64,000 nucleotides of DNA from Actinacidiphila alni (lineage in GTDB: Bacteria > Actinomycetota > Actinomycetes > Streptomycetales > Streptomycetaceae): positions 62,001 to 126,000 of the forward strand of contig NZ_FONG01000022.1 in assembly GCF_900112845.1 (NCBI RefSeq), given 5' to 3'. A model generated the notes under the pieces. That model was given only the letters and a program-made list of their open reading frames with translations. It made no database searches and was not told the DNA's origin. Positions 16,426-24,527 of the stretch are shown here, in pieces; within the stretch, counting starts at the first letter, position 1, and each line of letters opens with the position of its first letter. Position numbers and translations under genes: made by a program.

Positions 16426-18078
16426 ATGGAAGCGGCGAGCACCAGCAGTGAACCCCGGCCCCCGGCCGGACCCCAGGACGGCCCCCCGGCTCCGGCCGGC
16501 GGGTCGGCGGACCCGCGCGGCGCCGCGATCGCGGACGGCCGGGCTCCGGGCCAGGGCCCGGGTCCCGTGGCCGGCAGGACGGCGCGCGGCGCCGACGCGC
16601 CGGCGCCGGCGGGGGCCACGGGGTCCGCGGCACCCGGGACGGTGGCTGTCGGCGACGGGGCGGCCGGTGGTGCGGTGGGCGGTACGGGTGCGGGCGGGAA
16701 CGGGGCGGGACACGGGGGCGGGAACGGGGGGGGTCCGGGCGGCGGGTCCGGTCCGAACGGGTCGGGCCCGGGCGGTGCCGGGAAGCGGCCGGGGCCGGTC
16801 GGGCGGATGGCGGACGCGCCCGGGGGAGCGGCCGCAGAGGCCGAGCGGCGCCGGGGACTGCGCCGGATGAAGCTGATCGCGACCGGCTTCCTGCTGGTCG
16901 CGACCGTGGTCTACGCCCTCGCCAAGTGGGCCGACGCGTCGGGCGCGGGCGGCTGGGCCGGTTACGTGGCCGCCGCCGCGGAGGCCGGCATGGTCGGCGC
17001 GCTGGCCGACTGGTTCGCGGTCACCGCGCTCTTCCGCCGCCCGCTGGGCCTGCCCATCCCGCACACCGCGATCATCCCGACCAAGAAGGACGCGCTCGGC
17101 GCGAGCCTCGGCGACTTCGTCGGCGAGAACTTCCTGTCCGGCGAGGTCGTCCGCACCCGGCTGCGCGCGGTCGGCATCGGCTCCCGCCTCGGCGGCTGGC
17201 TGTCCGAGCCCGCCAACGCCGACAAGGTCACCGAGCAGGCCGCCGCCGCCCTGCGCGGCGCCTTCACGGTGCTGCGCGACTCCGACGTGCAGGCGGTGGT
17301 CACCGAGGCCATCACCCGGCGCGCCGAGGCGCAGGAGGTCGCGCCCGGCCTCGGCAAACTGCTGGAGCGGATCGTCGCCGACGGCGGCCACCGCCGCATG
17401 GTGGACCTGATCTGCGTGCGCGCCCACGACTGGCTGGTCGAGCACGGCGATTCGGTGATGGGCGCGGTGCAGGGCGGCGCGCCCGGCTGGACCCCGCGCT
17501 TCGTGGACCGCAAGGTCGGCGAGCGGGTCTACAAGGAACTGCTGCGCTTCGTCACCGAGATGCGCGACTCCCCGGGGCACCCGGCGCGCGGCGCCGTCGA
17601 CCGCTTCCTCGGCGACTTCGCCGTGGAGCTCCAGTCCGACCCCGACACCCGGGCCCGCGTCGAGCGGCTGAAGAACGACCTGCTGGCCCGCGCCGAGGTG
17701 CAGGACCTCATCGCGTCCGTGTGGGGCGCGGTCCGCACGATGATGGTGGCCGCCGCCGAGGACGAGCGCAGCGAACTGCGGCTGCGCGCCCGCGCCTCGC
17801 TGCTGTCGCTGGGCCGCCGGCTGTCCACCGACGCGCGGCTCCAGGAGAAGGTCGACGTCTGGCTGGAGGACGCGGCCACCTACCTCGTCACCACCTACCG
17901 CGACGAGATCACCTCGCTGATCTCCGAGACGGTCGCGGGCTGGGACGCCGAGCAGACCTCCCGCAAGATCGAGAACCACGTCGGCCGTGATCTCCAGTTC
18001 ATCCGGATCAACGGCACCGTTGTCGGTGCCCTCGCGGGCCTGGTCATCTTCGCGATCTCCCGGCTCGCGGGCGGCTGA
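16426..18078 (+). CDS. DUF445 membrane protein with a Gly/Pro-rich N-terminal extension
   Basis: 550 residues. The first 140 or so are low complexity, rich in Gly, Pro and Ala. Two hydrophobic segments follow (FLLVATVVYALA and GYVAAAAEAGMVGALADWFAVTALF). LADWFAVTALFRRPLGLPIPHTAIIP is the DUF445/YjiN signature. The long soluble middle is helical, and a last hydrophobic helix (VVGALAGLVIFAISRLAGG) ends the protein. ATG at 16426 follows GGGAGCGG; an in-frame GTG at 16399 is possible. Envelope protein of unknown function. Confidence 0.8.
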   Translation: MEAASTSSEPRPPAGPQDGPPAPAGGSADPRGAAIADGRAPGQGPGPVAGRTARGADAPAPAGATGSAAPGTVAVGDGAAGGAVGGTGAGGNGAGHGGGNGGGPGGGSGPNGSGPGGAGKRPGPVGRMADAPGGAAAEAERRRGLRRMKLIATGFLLVATVVYALAKWADASGAGGWAGYVAAAAEAGMVGALADWFAVTALFRRPLGLPIPHTAIIPTKKDALGASLGDFVGENFLSGEVVRTRLRAVGIGSRLGGWLSEPANADKVTEQAAAALRGAFTVLRDSDVQAVVTEAITRRAEAQEVAPGLGKLLERIVADGGHRRMVDLICVRAHDWLVEHGDSVMGAVQGGAPGWTPRFVDRKVGERVYKELLRFVTEMRDSPGHPARGAVDRFLGDFAVELQSDPDTRARVERLKNDLLARAEVQDLIASVWGAVRTMMVAAAEDERSELRLRARASLLSLGRRLSTDARLQEKVDVWLEDAATYLVTTYRDEITSLISETVAGWDAEQTSRKIENHVGRDLQFIRINGTVVGALAGLVIFAISRLAGG

Positions 18079-18127
18079 CCCCCGCTGACCCCTGCTGATC
18101 CCCGCTGATCCCCGGGGGGCGCCGGGG
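18074..18127. repeat. Four tandem 10-bp units followed by a short hairpin
   Basis: GCTGACCCCC, GCTGACCCCT, GCTGATCCCC and GCTGATCCCC run from 18074 to 18113, starting within the DUF445 stop codon region. CCCCGG (18110-18115) then pairs with CCGGGG (18122-18127). It may serve as the gene's terminator. No other function is seen. Confidence 0.6.
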
Positions 18128-18287
18128 TGTCCCACGGGCTGGGCAGGGGCTTGCGCACGGCACACGGGTAGTTGGAGGATCGGACAAGACATCCGATGAC
18201 CGTTCCCATCGGAGGTCGCGCACCGGCCTGCCCCCGACCGTGGAGCACGGCCGTACCCAAGTGACCTACGGATTACGGAGTGCCATC

Positions 18288-19142
18288 GTGAAGCTGCTGC
18301 GAGTCGGTCCCGCCGGGGCGGAGCGCCCGGCCCTGCTCGACCGGGACGGCGTCCTGCGCGACCTGAGCGGACTGGTGACCGACATCGACGGAACGCTGCT
18401 CGCCGACGCGGCGGCGCTCGCGTCGGTCGCCGAGGCGGAGGCGGACGGGTCGCTGCCCTCGCTCGACCCCGACCTGCGGGTCGGGCCGCCGCTGGCCCGG
18501 ATCGGCAAGATCGTCTGCATCGGCCTCAACTACCACGACCACGCGGCCGAGACGGGCGCGCAGGCGCCGTCGGAGCCGGTCGTCTTCATGAAGGCGCCCG
18601 ACACCGTCGTCGGACCCGACGACACCGTCCTCGTCCCGCGCGGCAGCACCAAGACGGACTGGGAGGTGGAGCTGGCCGTCGTCATCGGGCGCGAACTGCG
18701 GTACGCCGCCTCGCACGAGGAGGCGCTCGCCGCCGTCGCCGGATACGCCGTCGCGCACGACGTCTCGGAACGCGAGTTCCAGATCGAGCGGGGCGGGCAG
18801 TGGGACAAGGGCAAGAACTGCGAGACCTTCAATCCGCTCGGGCCGTGGCTCGTCACCGCCGACGAGGTGGCCGATCCGCAGCGGTTGCGCCTCCGGCTGT
18901 GGGTGAACGGTGAGTTGAGGCAGGACGGTTCGACCGCCGACCAGATCTTTTCCGTCGCGGAAGTGGTCCGCTACCTCAGTCACTTCATGACGCTCTACCC
19001 GGGGGACGTCATCAACACCGGGACCCCCGCCGGGGTCGCTCTCGGGCAGCCCGAGCCCAAGCCGTACCTTCGCGGGGGCGATGTGGTCGAACTCGCCATC
19101 GACGGACTCGGCGCCCAGCGCCAAACCCTCAAGCAGGCCTGA
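18288..19142 (+). CDS. Fumarylacetoacetate hydrolase family protein
   Basis: 284 residues, starting at GTG after a GGAG site. The FAH fold is shown by KIVCIGLNYHDHAAETG, EPVVFMKAPDTVVGPDDTV, and the metal ligands in TDWEVELAVVIGREL (two Glu) and AHDVSEREFQ (Asp). The late TPAGVALG loop is also present. Members include 2-keto-3-deoxy-sugar-acid dehydratases, acylpyruvases and oxaloacetate decarboxylases; the sequence alone does not say which. A dispersed palindromic repeat follows the gene. Confidence 0.87.
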   Translation: MKLLRVGPAGAERPALLDRDGVLRDLSGLVTDIDGTLLADAAALASVAEAEADGSLPSLDPDLRVGPPLARIGKIVCIGLNYHDHAAETGAQAPSEPVVFMKAPDTVVGPDDTVLVPRGSTKTDWEVELAVVIGRELRYAASHEEALAAVAGYAVAHDVSEREFQIERGGQWDKGKNCETFNPLGPWLVTADEVADPQRLRLRLWVNGELRQDGSTADQIFSVAEVVRYLSHFMTLYPGDVINTGTPAGVALGQPEPKPYLRGGDVVELAIDGLGAQRQTLKQA

Positions 19143-19152
19143 TCCTCTCCGG

Positions 19153-19318
19153 GGAGGACGTTCACCCTCCAGGGGCGCGGGGAACTGCGCGGCCCGCCCC
19201 CACCGGGCCGGTGGTCGCAAAAACAACAGCGTCTGCCCCGCTGGGGGCGGTTTTTCGCCTGAAGGCGCGCTGCGGCTGGGCGCGCAGTTCCCCGCGCCCC
19301 TGAGGGTGACCGTTCTCC
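19153..19318 (+). repeat. Dispersed palindromic intergenic repeat, copy 1
   Basis: Terminal inverted repeats GGGGCGCGGGGAACTGCGCG (19172-19191) and its complement (19281-19300) extend outward with few mismatches through an ACGGTCACCCTC-like stretch. Inside are a CCACCGG/CCGGTGG palindrome, the invariant CAACAGCGTCTGCCCCGCTG and a GGGGGCGGTTTTT run that pairs with CCGCCCCCA. It lies between two converging genes. Copies 2 and 3 are at 32752 and 41887, in the same orientation. Confidence 0.92.
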
Positions 19319-19330
19319 GCAACCGCGCCC

Positions 19331-19819
19331 CTATCGGGCGCCCTCTTCCGCGAGGAAGAGGGTGAGGGCTTCCACGACGAGGGCGTGGTCGTCGGTTTGG
19401 GGGAGGCCGGAGACGGCGAGGACGCCGACGGGGCCGACGTCGCGGACGCGGAGGGGGAAGGCGCCCCCGTGGGCGGCATAGAGATCCGGGTCGAGCCGGG
19501 ACGAGGCTTCGAAGGTCGTGCCCTTGGCACGAAACCGCTCACCCACGAGCAAGGAGGAAGCGGCGTACCGCTCAACGACCCGCGCTTTCCGGCGGAGCCA
19601 AAAATCGTTGTCGGGACTCGTGCCGTCGAACGCGTAGTGGAAGAGCTGCTGACCCCCGCGCCGGATGTCGACCGTCACGGCGGCCCCCCGCTCGCGGGCG
19701 AGGCCGACGAGGAGGGAGCCGAGCCGCCAGGCGTCGTCATTGGTGAAGCGGGGGAGGACCAACTCCTCCTCCTGAGCGGTGAGTTCGGCGACGAGCGCGC
19801 CGGTCAGGGCGGCGGTCAC
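19331..19819 (-). CDS. UPF0303 / heme-degrading-domain-like protein
   Basis: 162 residues. LVLPRFTNDDAWRLGSLLVGLARERGAAVTVDIRRGGQQLFHYAFDGTSPDNDFWLRRKARVV is the UPF0303 signature (DUF336-like fold shared with GlcG/HbpS). These proteins bind small ligands; biochemical role unsettled. GTG at 19819 overlaps the stop of the upstream oxidoreductase as GTGA, so the two are co-translated. Its last six codons and stop (EEGAR-stop) fall in sequence resembling the flank of the dispersed repeat next to it. Confidence 0.82.
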   Translation of the reverse strand: MTAALTGALVAELTAQEEELVLPRFTNDDAWRLGSLLVGLARERGAAVTVDIRRGGQQLFHYAFDGTSPDNDFWLRRKARVVERYAASSLLVGERFRAKGTTFEASSRLDPDLYAAHGGAFPLRVRDVGPVGVLAVSGLPQTDDHALVVEALTLFLAEEGAR

Positions 19820-20880
19820 AGCGTCACCGTCCCGCCCTGCGCGGCCGAGCGCTTCGCCGCTTCCAGGACGTCGAGCGCGGCCGCCGCCTCCAGAGCGGTC
19901 ACCGGCGGCGGCGTACCGTCGCGCAGGGCCGCGGCGACGGCGGCGTAGAAGGCCGGGTAGTCGCCGGGTACGGACGGCACCGGCCGGACGTTGTCGTCGG
20001 TGCCGACGGTGCCCCACGCCGATTCCGGTTCTGCGCCCCAGGCGGCACCCTCGCCGGGCCGCAGCCCCTCGCGGAGGGCGGCCTCCTGCGGGTCGAGGCC
20101 GTAGGTGACGTAGCCGCCCAGGCTGCCCAGCACCCGGAAGCGCGGGCCGAGCCGGGCGGTGGTGGCGCTCATCCACAGGTGCGAGTGCACCCCGTTGGTG
20201 TGCGTGATCGCGATGAAGGTGTCGTCGTCGGCCGCGGCGCCGGGCCGTTGGATGTCGGACTCGGCGTAGACGCGGGCGGCCGGCCCGAACAGGGCGAGCG
20301 CCTGGTCGACGAGGTGGCTGCCGAGGTCGTAGAGCAGCCCGCCGATCTCGGCGGGGTCGCCGGACTCGCGCCAGCCGCCCTTGGGCTGCGGGCGCCACCG
20401 CTCGAAGCGGGACTCGAAGCGCTGCACCTCGCCCAGTTCGCCCTTGGCCAGCAGGCCCTGGAGGGTGAGGAAGTCGCTGTCCCAGCGGCGGTTCTGGAAG
20501 ACCGAGAGCAGCAGGCCGCGCCGCTCGGCGAAGGCGGCCAGCTCGCGGGCCTCGGCCGCGGTGCCGGCGATCGGCTTGTCCACGACGACCGGCAGCCCGG
20601 CGTCCAGCGCGGCGGTGGCCAGCGGCACATGGGTGCGGTTGGGGGAGGCCAGCACGATCAGGTCCAGCTCGGCGGACCGCGCCCACAGCTCGTCGGCGGT
20701 GGCGGCGAAGGACACGTCCGGGTGCTCGGCGAGCGCCTGGGCGCGGCGCTCCGGGCTGCCGGTGACGACGGTGTCGAGGACCAGGCCCTCGGTCGCGGCG
20801 ATCAGCGGGGCGTGGAAGAAGGAGCCGGCTGGGCCGTAGCCGACGAGGCCGACGCGAAGGGGGGTGCCGGGGGTGCTCAT
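19816..20880 (-). CDS. Gfo/Idh/MocA family oxidoreductase
   Basis: 354 residues. N-terminal Rossmann motif VGLVGYGPAGSFFHAPLI (GxGxxG variant), then VVVDKPIAGTAAEA with the family's conserved DKP/EKP lysine, and a C-terminal alpha/beta domain with GGLLYDLGSHLVDQAL, where His commonly takes part in catalysis. It oxidises or epimerises sugars or cyclitols with NAD(P). Start ATG at 20880 is preferred to an earlier ATG at 20916 that would lie inside the operator palindrome. Co-transcribed with the UPF0303 gene and divergent from a ROK regulator. Confidence 0.88.
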   Translation of the reverse strand: MSTPGTPLRVGLVGYGPAGSFFHAPLIAATEGLVLDTVVTGSPERRAQALAEHPDVSFAATADELWARSAELDLIVLASPNRTHVPLATAALDAGLPVVVDKPIAGTAAEARELAAFAERRGLLLSVFQNRRWDSDFLTLQGLLAKGELGEVQRFESRFERWRPQPKGGWRESGDPAEIGGLLYDLGSHLVDQALALFGPAARVYAESDIQRPGAAADDDTFIAITHTNGVHSHLWMSATTARLGPRFRVLGSLGGYVTYGLDPQEAALREGLRPGEGAAWGAEPESAWGTVGTDDNVRPVPSVPGDYPAFYAAVAAALRDGTPPPVTALEAAAALDVLEAAKRSAAQGGTVTL

Positions 20881-20886
20881 GCCGTC

Positions 20887-20913
20887 CACTTTGGCAACAG
20901 TGTTGCCAAAGTG
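20887..20913. promoter_or_regulatory. 27-bp perfect palindromic operator for the divergent ROK regulator
   Basis: Arms CACTTTGGCAACA (20887-20899) and TGTTGCCAAAGTG (20901-20913) flank a single central G. The site lies just upstream of the MocA gene start and 24 bases before the ROK start, so one bound dimer could silence both. The TTTGGCAAC half-site resembles operators used by NagC/XylR-type ROK proteins only in being AT-rich and symmetric. Confidence 0.85.
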
Positions 20914-20936
20914 CAAGCGCGCGGGACAATGGGCGG

Positions 20937-22154
20937 GTGAACCCGTCCGCGTCCGGCGCCAATCTGCCCGCCCTCCGCAGCCACAACGCCGCTCTGGTGC
21001 TCGGTCTGCTGCGGTCCGCCACGGTGTACGCCTCCGGGGGCGCCCCCGGAGCGGAAGGCGGCATCTCCCGGCTGGAGCTGGCCGAGCGGACCGGCCTGAC
21101 CCCGCAGGCCGTCAGCAAGATCACCGCCCGGCTGCGGGCGGAAGGGCTGGTCGAGGAGGCGGGGCGGCGCGCCTCGACCGGCGGCAAGCCGCGTACGGAG
21201 CTGCGGCTGGTGGCCGGCGCCCGGCACGCGGTCGGCCTGCACCTGGACGGCGAACGGCTGACCGCCGTCCTCACCGACCTCACCGGCCGTACGGTCGCCT
21301 GCCGCGAGGCCCCGCTCGACCTCGGGCTCCCGGTCGGGCCCGCGCTCGACGCGATCGTCCACGAGGTGCGCGCCGCGATCGCCGCCGCGCCCGGCCCCGT
21401 CCTCGGGGTCGGCGTCGGCATGCGCGGCCCCCTTGACCACCGCACCGGCACCCTCCACCGCGTCACCGGCTTCCCCCACTGGCAGCACCACCCCCTGCGC
21501 GCCACCCTCGCCATCCGCCTCGGCCTCCCGGTGGCCCTGGACAAGAACACCAACGCGGCGGCCCTCTCCGTCCTGGCCGAGGCGCCACCGGCGGGGGACG
21601 GCGACGCTGCCGGGGCTCTCCGGCTGGGGGGCGGCGACGCCGCCGGGGCCGTCGGCGACGGCGCGCCGCTGTCGGGCTCTGCCGCCCGTAGGGCGTCCTT
21701 CGCGTATGTGCATCTCGGTGCCGGGCTCGGTGCCGGGCTTGTCCTCGGGGGCGAGGTGTACCGGGGCGGGCGGACCGGGGCCGGCGAATTCGGGCACCAA
21801 GTGGTCGAGCTGGGCGGGGAGTTGTGCAAGTGCGGCAATCGCGGGTGCCTGGAGGCGCTGTGCCTGGCGGCGGTCGGGCGCGGCGACATCGCGGGGGCCG
21901 CGCGGCTGCTCGGTGTCGGGGCGGCCAACCTCGTCGCGCTGCTCGACATCGACCGGGTAGTGCTCGGCGGCCGGGCCGTCCACGCCGCCCCCGACGTCTT
22001 CGCCACCCAGGTCGCCGCCGTACTGGCCGAATACGGCCGGAGCGTGCCGGTCGGCTTCGCCGCCGCCGGACCGCGCGCGGTGGCCGAGGGCGCCGCCCTG
22101 CTCGTCCTGGCCCCCCTCTTCGGCGGCGCCCTCGGCACCGCCGCGATCGCCTGA
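20937..22154 (+). CDS. ROK family transcriptional regulator
   Basis: 405 residues. An N-terminal winged helix-turn-helix (LELAERTGLTPQAVSKITARLRAEGLVEEAG) is followed by a ROK domain with VGVGMRGPLDHRTGTL, a kinase-like LDKNTNAAALSVLAE, and the zinc motif GHQVVELGGELCKCGNRGCLEAL (His and three Cys). An unusual Gly/Ala-rich insertion of about 40 residues follows the LDKNTNAAA segment. It probably senses a sugar and represses the adjacent MocA/UPF0303 pair through the palindrome in the shared promoter. The GTG start lacks a strong ribosome site. Confidence 0.88.
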   Translation: MNPSASGANLPALRSHNAALVLGLLRSATVYASGGAPGAEGGISRLELAERTGLTPQAVSKITARLRAEGLVEEAGRRASTGGKPRTELRLVAGARHAVGLHLDGERLTAVLTDLTGRTVACREAPLDLGLPVGPALDAIVHEVRAAIAAAPGPVLGVGVGMRGPLDHRTGTLHRVTGFPHWQHHPLRATLAIRLGLPVALDKNTNAAALSVLAEAPPAGDGDAAGALRLGGGDAAGAVGDGAPLSGSAARRASFAYVHLGAGLGAGLVLGGEVYRGGRTGAGEFGHQVVELGGELCKCGNRGCLEALCLAAVGRGDIAGAARLLGVGAANLVALLDIDRVVLGGRAVHAAPDVFATQVAAVLAEYGRSVPVGFAAAGPRAVAEGAALLVLAPLFGGALGTAAIA

Positions 22155-22493
22155 GGTCCGGGGCCGGTTGCCGTGCGGGGCGCGCGTGCGCCTGTGGGTC
22201 CGGGGGGCCGGTTGCCGTGTGGGCGCGGAGTTCGGCTCAAGGGTCCGGCTGCTGGCCGGGGCGCGGCGCGGCGGCGCCTGGGGTGGGGAGCGGGCCGCAG
22301 GTCGGGTGCGCGTGCGCCTGAGTTCCCGGCACTGGTTGTCGGTCGGGGAGCGCGTGCGCCTGGGGGTCCGGGGCCGGTTGCCGTGCGGGGCGTCGCGTTC
22401 GCGTCAAGGGTCCGGCCGTTGGCCGGGGTGCCGCGCGGCGGCGCGTGGGGCGGGGGAGCGGGCCGCAGGCCGGCCGTCTGCGAGGATCGTCCA
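22155..22493. repeat. 339-bp gene-free region with internal imperfect duplication
   Basis: Blocks of about 110 bp starting at 22199 and 22368 are similar to each other: both begin GTCCGGGG..CCGGTTGCCGTG, run through TCAAGGGTCCGGC and end GAGCGGGCCGCAGG. A third, shorter copy of the first part begins near 22157. The sequence is almost pure G, C and T on this strand and has no believable gene. The GntR promoter should be at its right end. Confidence 0.7.
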
Positions 22494-23258
22494 ATGGCCG
22501 ACGCAGATCCGCAGACCCCGATCCGGGCGGGCATCCCGGAGCACGGGCGCGTACCGAAGTACTTCGCCGTCAAGACCCGCCTGGAAGTCGTGCTCGACGA
22601 ACTGGGCGAGGGCGGACTGCTGCCCACCGAGCGGGAGTTGGCGGCGCGCTTCGAGGTGGCGCGGGAGACCGTACGGCAGGCGCTGCGGGAACTGCTGATC
22701 CAGGGCCGGGTGCGGCGCAGGGGCCGGGGCACCGTGGTGGCCGGGCCCAAGCTGGAGCAGCCGCTGTCCACCGACAGCTACACCGAGGGCGTACGGCGGC
22801 AGGGCCGCGTTCCCGGCCGTAACCTGATCGCCCTGGAACGGCTGGCCGCCGACCCCGCGCTCGCCGCCGAACTGCGGCTCGCCCCCGGCGACCCGGTGTG
22901 GCACATGGAGCGCGTGCTGCTCGCCGACGAGGAACGCGTCGGCCTGGAGAGCACCTACCTCTCGGTCGCCCGACTGCCGCACCTGGAACGGGACTTCGCG
23001 CCCGACACCTCCTTCTACGCCTTCCTGCGCGAACGCGTCGGGACCGAGCCGGCCGTGGTGGACGAGCGGATCGAGACGGTGCTGGCCACCCCGCGCGAGG
23101 CGCTGCTGATCGGTACGCCGCCCGCGCTGCCGATGCTGCTGCTGCACCGCTCCAGCAAGGACGAGGCCGGCGAGCCGCTGGAGCGGGTGCGGTCCCTCTA
23201 CCGGGGCGACCGCTTCAGCTTCACCGTCCACCTGGAGAAGCGCGACAAGCGGGACTGA
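22494..23258 (+). CDS. GntR/HutC (UTRA) family transcriptional regulator
   Basis: 254 residues. The N-terminal winged helix (GGLLPTERELAARFEVARETVRQALRELLIQGRVRRRGRGTVV) is a GntR DNA-binding domain; the UTRA effector domain follows (LRLAPGDPVWHMERVLLADEERVGLESTYL). The same subfamily includes DasR and PhnF. It directly precedes the phosphonate-type operon on the same strand, and a dre-like half-palindrome lies between them. I infer that it is the operon's repressor, relieved by a phosphonate or phosphate-ester ligand. Confidence 0.88.
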   Translation: MADADPQTPIRAGIPEHGRVPKYFAVKTRLEVVLDELGEGGLLPTERELAARFEVARETVRQALRELLIQGRVRRRGRGTVVAGPKLEQPLSTDSYTEGVRRQGRVPGRNLIALERLAADPALAAELRLAPGDPVWHMERVLLADEERVGLESTYLSVARLPHLERDFAPDTSFYAFLRERVGTEPAVVDERIETVLATPREALLIGTPPALPMLLLHRSSKDEAGEPLERVRSLYRGDRFSFTVHLEKRDKRD

Positions 23259-23316
23259 GGCGCACCCGCATCACCCTGCCCGGTATCACCCGAAAATTAA
23301 ATCACGGAACGATAAC

Positions 23317-23328
23317 GGGTCTAGGCCA
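23317..23328 (+). promoter_or_regulatory. Candidate GntR/HutC operator before the phosphonate operon
   Basis: GGGTCTAGGCCA matches 10 of 12 bases of the HutC-type core TGGTCTAGACCA. It sits in the most AT-rich stretch of the locus (a GAAAATTAAATC run just upstream), 75 bases before the first catabolic gene. The binding protein could be the adjacent GntR or DasR. Confidence 0.5.
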
Positions 23329-23403
23329 AGCTTGAAGACCTGTTCACCTCGCCGACGGTATCCGGACGTCGACCGGCCACCCTTCGCCGCGAATCTCGAC
23401 GGC

Positions 23404-24522
23404 GTGAGAGTCACTGTCGTAGGAGCCGGAGCGCTGGGCACGATGCATGCCTGGCACGCGATCGAACGCGGCCACGAGGTCGTCCACCTGGAACGCGAGC
23501 GGGAGGCGCGCGGCGCGTCCGTCCGCAATTTCGGCCTGGTCTGGGTCGGCGGCCGGGCCGCCGGGCCCGAACTGGAGACCGCGCTGCGGGCCCGCGAGCT
23601 GTGGGAGGGGATCGGCGCCCGGGTGCCCGGCGTCGGCTTCCGCGCCAACGGCTCGCTCACCGTCGTCCGCACCCCGGCCGAACTGGCCGTCGCCGACGAG
23701 GTGCTGGCACGCGCCGACGCGGCGGCCCGCGGCTACAAGTGGCTCTCGCCCGCCGAGGTGGCCGCGCACAATCCGGCGCTGCGCGGCGACGTCCTCGGCG
23801 CCCTGCTCTGCGAGAAGGACGCCGCCGTCGAATCCCGCGTCGCGCTCCCCGCGCTGCGCGCGCACCTGGCGGCCACCGGCCGTTACACCTTCGTCCCCGG
23901 CCGCGAGGTCCGCGACGTGGACACCGGCTTCGTCCGCGACGACCACGGCGCCGCGTACGCGTCGGACAGCGTCGTCGTCGCCACCGGCGCCTGGCTCACC
24001 GGCCTGGTCAAGGAGTTGGCCCCGGACCTGCCGGTGCGCCGGGTCCGGCTCCAGATGGCGCAGACCGACCCACTCGGCGAACCGCTGACCACCTCGGTCG
24101 CCGACGCCGACAGCTTCCGCTACTACCCCGCCTACGACGGTGCCGCGCTCGACGCCCTGCGCGCCGGCCAGCCGCAGCCCCCGGTCGCGGCCGGGCACCG
24201 TATGCAACTGCTGATGGTCCAGCGCCTCGACGGCGGGCTGACCATCGGCGACACCCACGAATACGACGAGGCGTTCGCCTTCGACGTCGTCGAGGACCCC
24301 TACGAGCACCTCCGGCAGCGCGCCGCCGAACTCCTCGGCCGCCCGCTGCCCACGATCCGCCGCCGCTGGGCCGGGGTGTACGCGCAGTGCGCCGACACCA
24401 CGCGGGTGGTCCACCGCGAGCAGGTGCGCGACGGCGTGTGGCTGGTCACCGGACCCGGCGGGCGCGGCATGACGTGCTCCCCGGCGATCGGCGAGGACAC
24501 CGCGAACGAGATCGGCTGGTGA
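23404..24522 (+). CDS. FAD-dependent amine oxidoreductase of phosphonate operons (TIGR03364 type)
   Basis: 372 residues. VRVTVVGAGALGTMHAWHAIERGHEVVHLERE is the dinucleotide-binding fold, close to the N terminus only if GTG at 23404 is the start. The DAO-type body ends with WAGVYAQCAD and TGPGGRGMTCSPAIGEDTANEIGW, the FAD-contacting C terminus. Enzymes of this family sit beside phosphonatase-like hydrolases and 2-aminoethylphosphonate transporters, and characterised members oxidise N-methylated aminoethylphosphonates to phosphonoacetaldehyde. The substrate here is inferred from context. Confidence 0.85.
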   Translation: MRVTVVGAGALGTMHAWHAIERGHEVVHLEREREARGASVRNFGLVWVGGRAAGPELETALRARELWEGIGARVPGVGFRANGSLTVVRTPAELAVADEVLARADAAARGYKWLSPAEVAAHNPALRGDVLGALLCEKDAAVESRVALPALRAHLAATGRYTFVPGREVRDVDTGFVRDDHGAAYASDSVVVATGAWLTGLVKELAPDLPVRRVRLQMAQTDPLGEPLTTSVADADSFRYYPAYDGAALDALRAGQPQPPVAAGHRMQLLMVQRLDGGLTIGDTHEYDEAFAFDVVEDPYEHLRQRAAELLGRPLPTIRRRWAGVYAQCADTTRVVHREQVRDGVWLVTGPGGRGMTCSPAIGEDTANEIGW

Positions 24523-24527
24523 ACGAC

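Noticed and set aside
14995..18192. 1065-residue minus-strand frame spanning the aminotransferase and DUF445 gene
   Set aside because: Only the part to 16128 is real; upstream it is antisense to the DUF445 gene.
19331..22771. 1146-residue minus-strand frame across UPF0303, MocA, ROK and GntR genes
   Set aside because: Only its last 162 codons are a true gene; the rest is off-frame or opposite to recognised genes.
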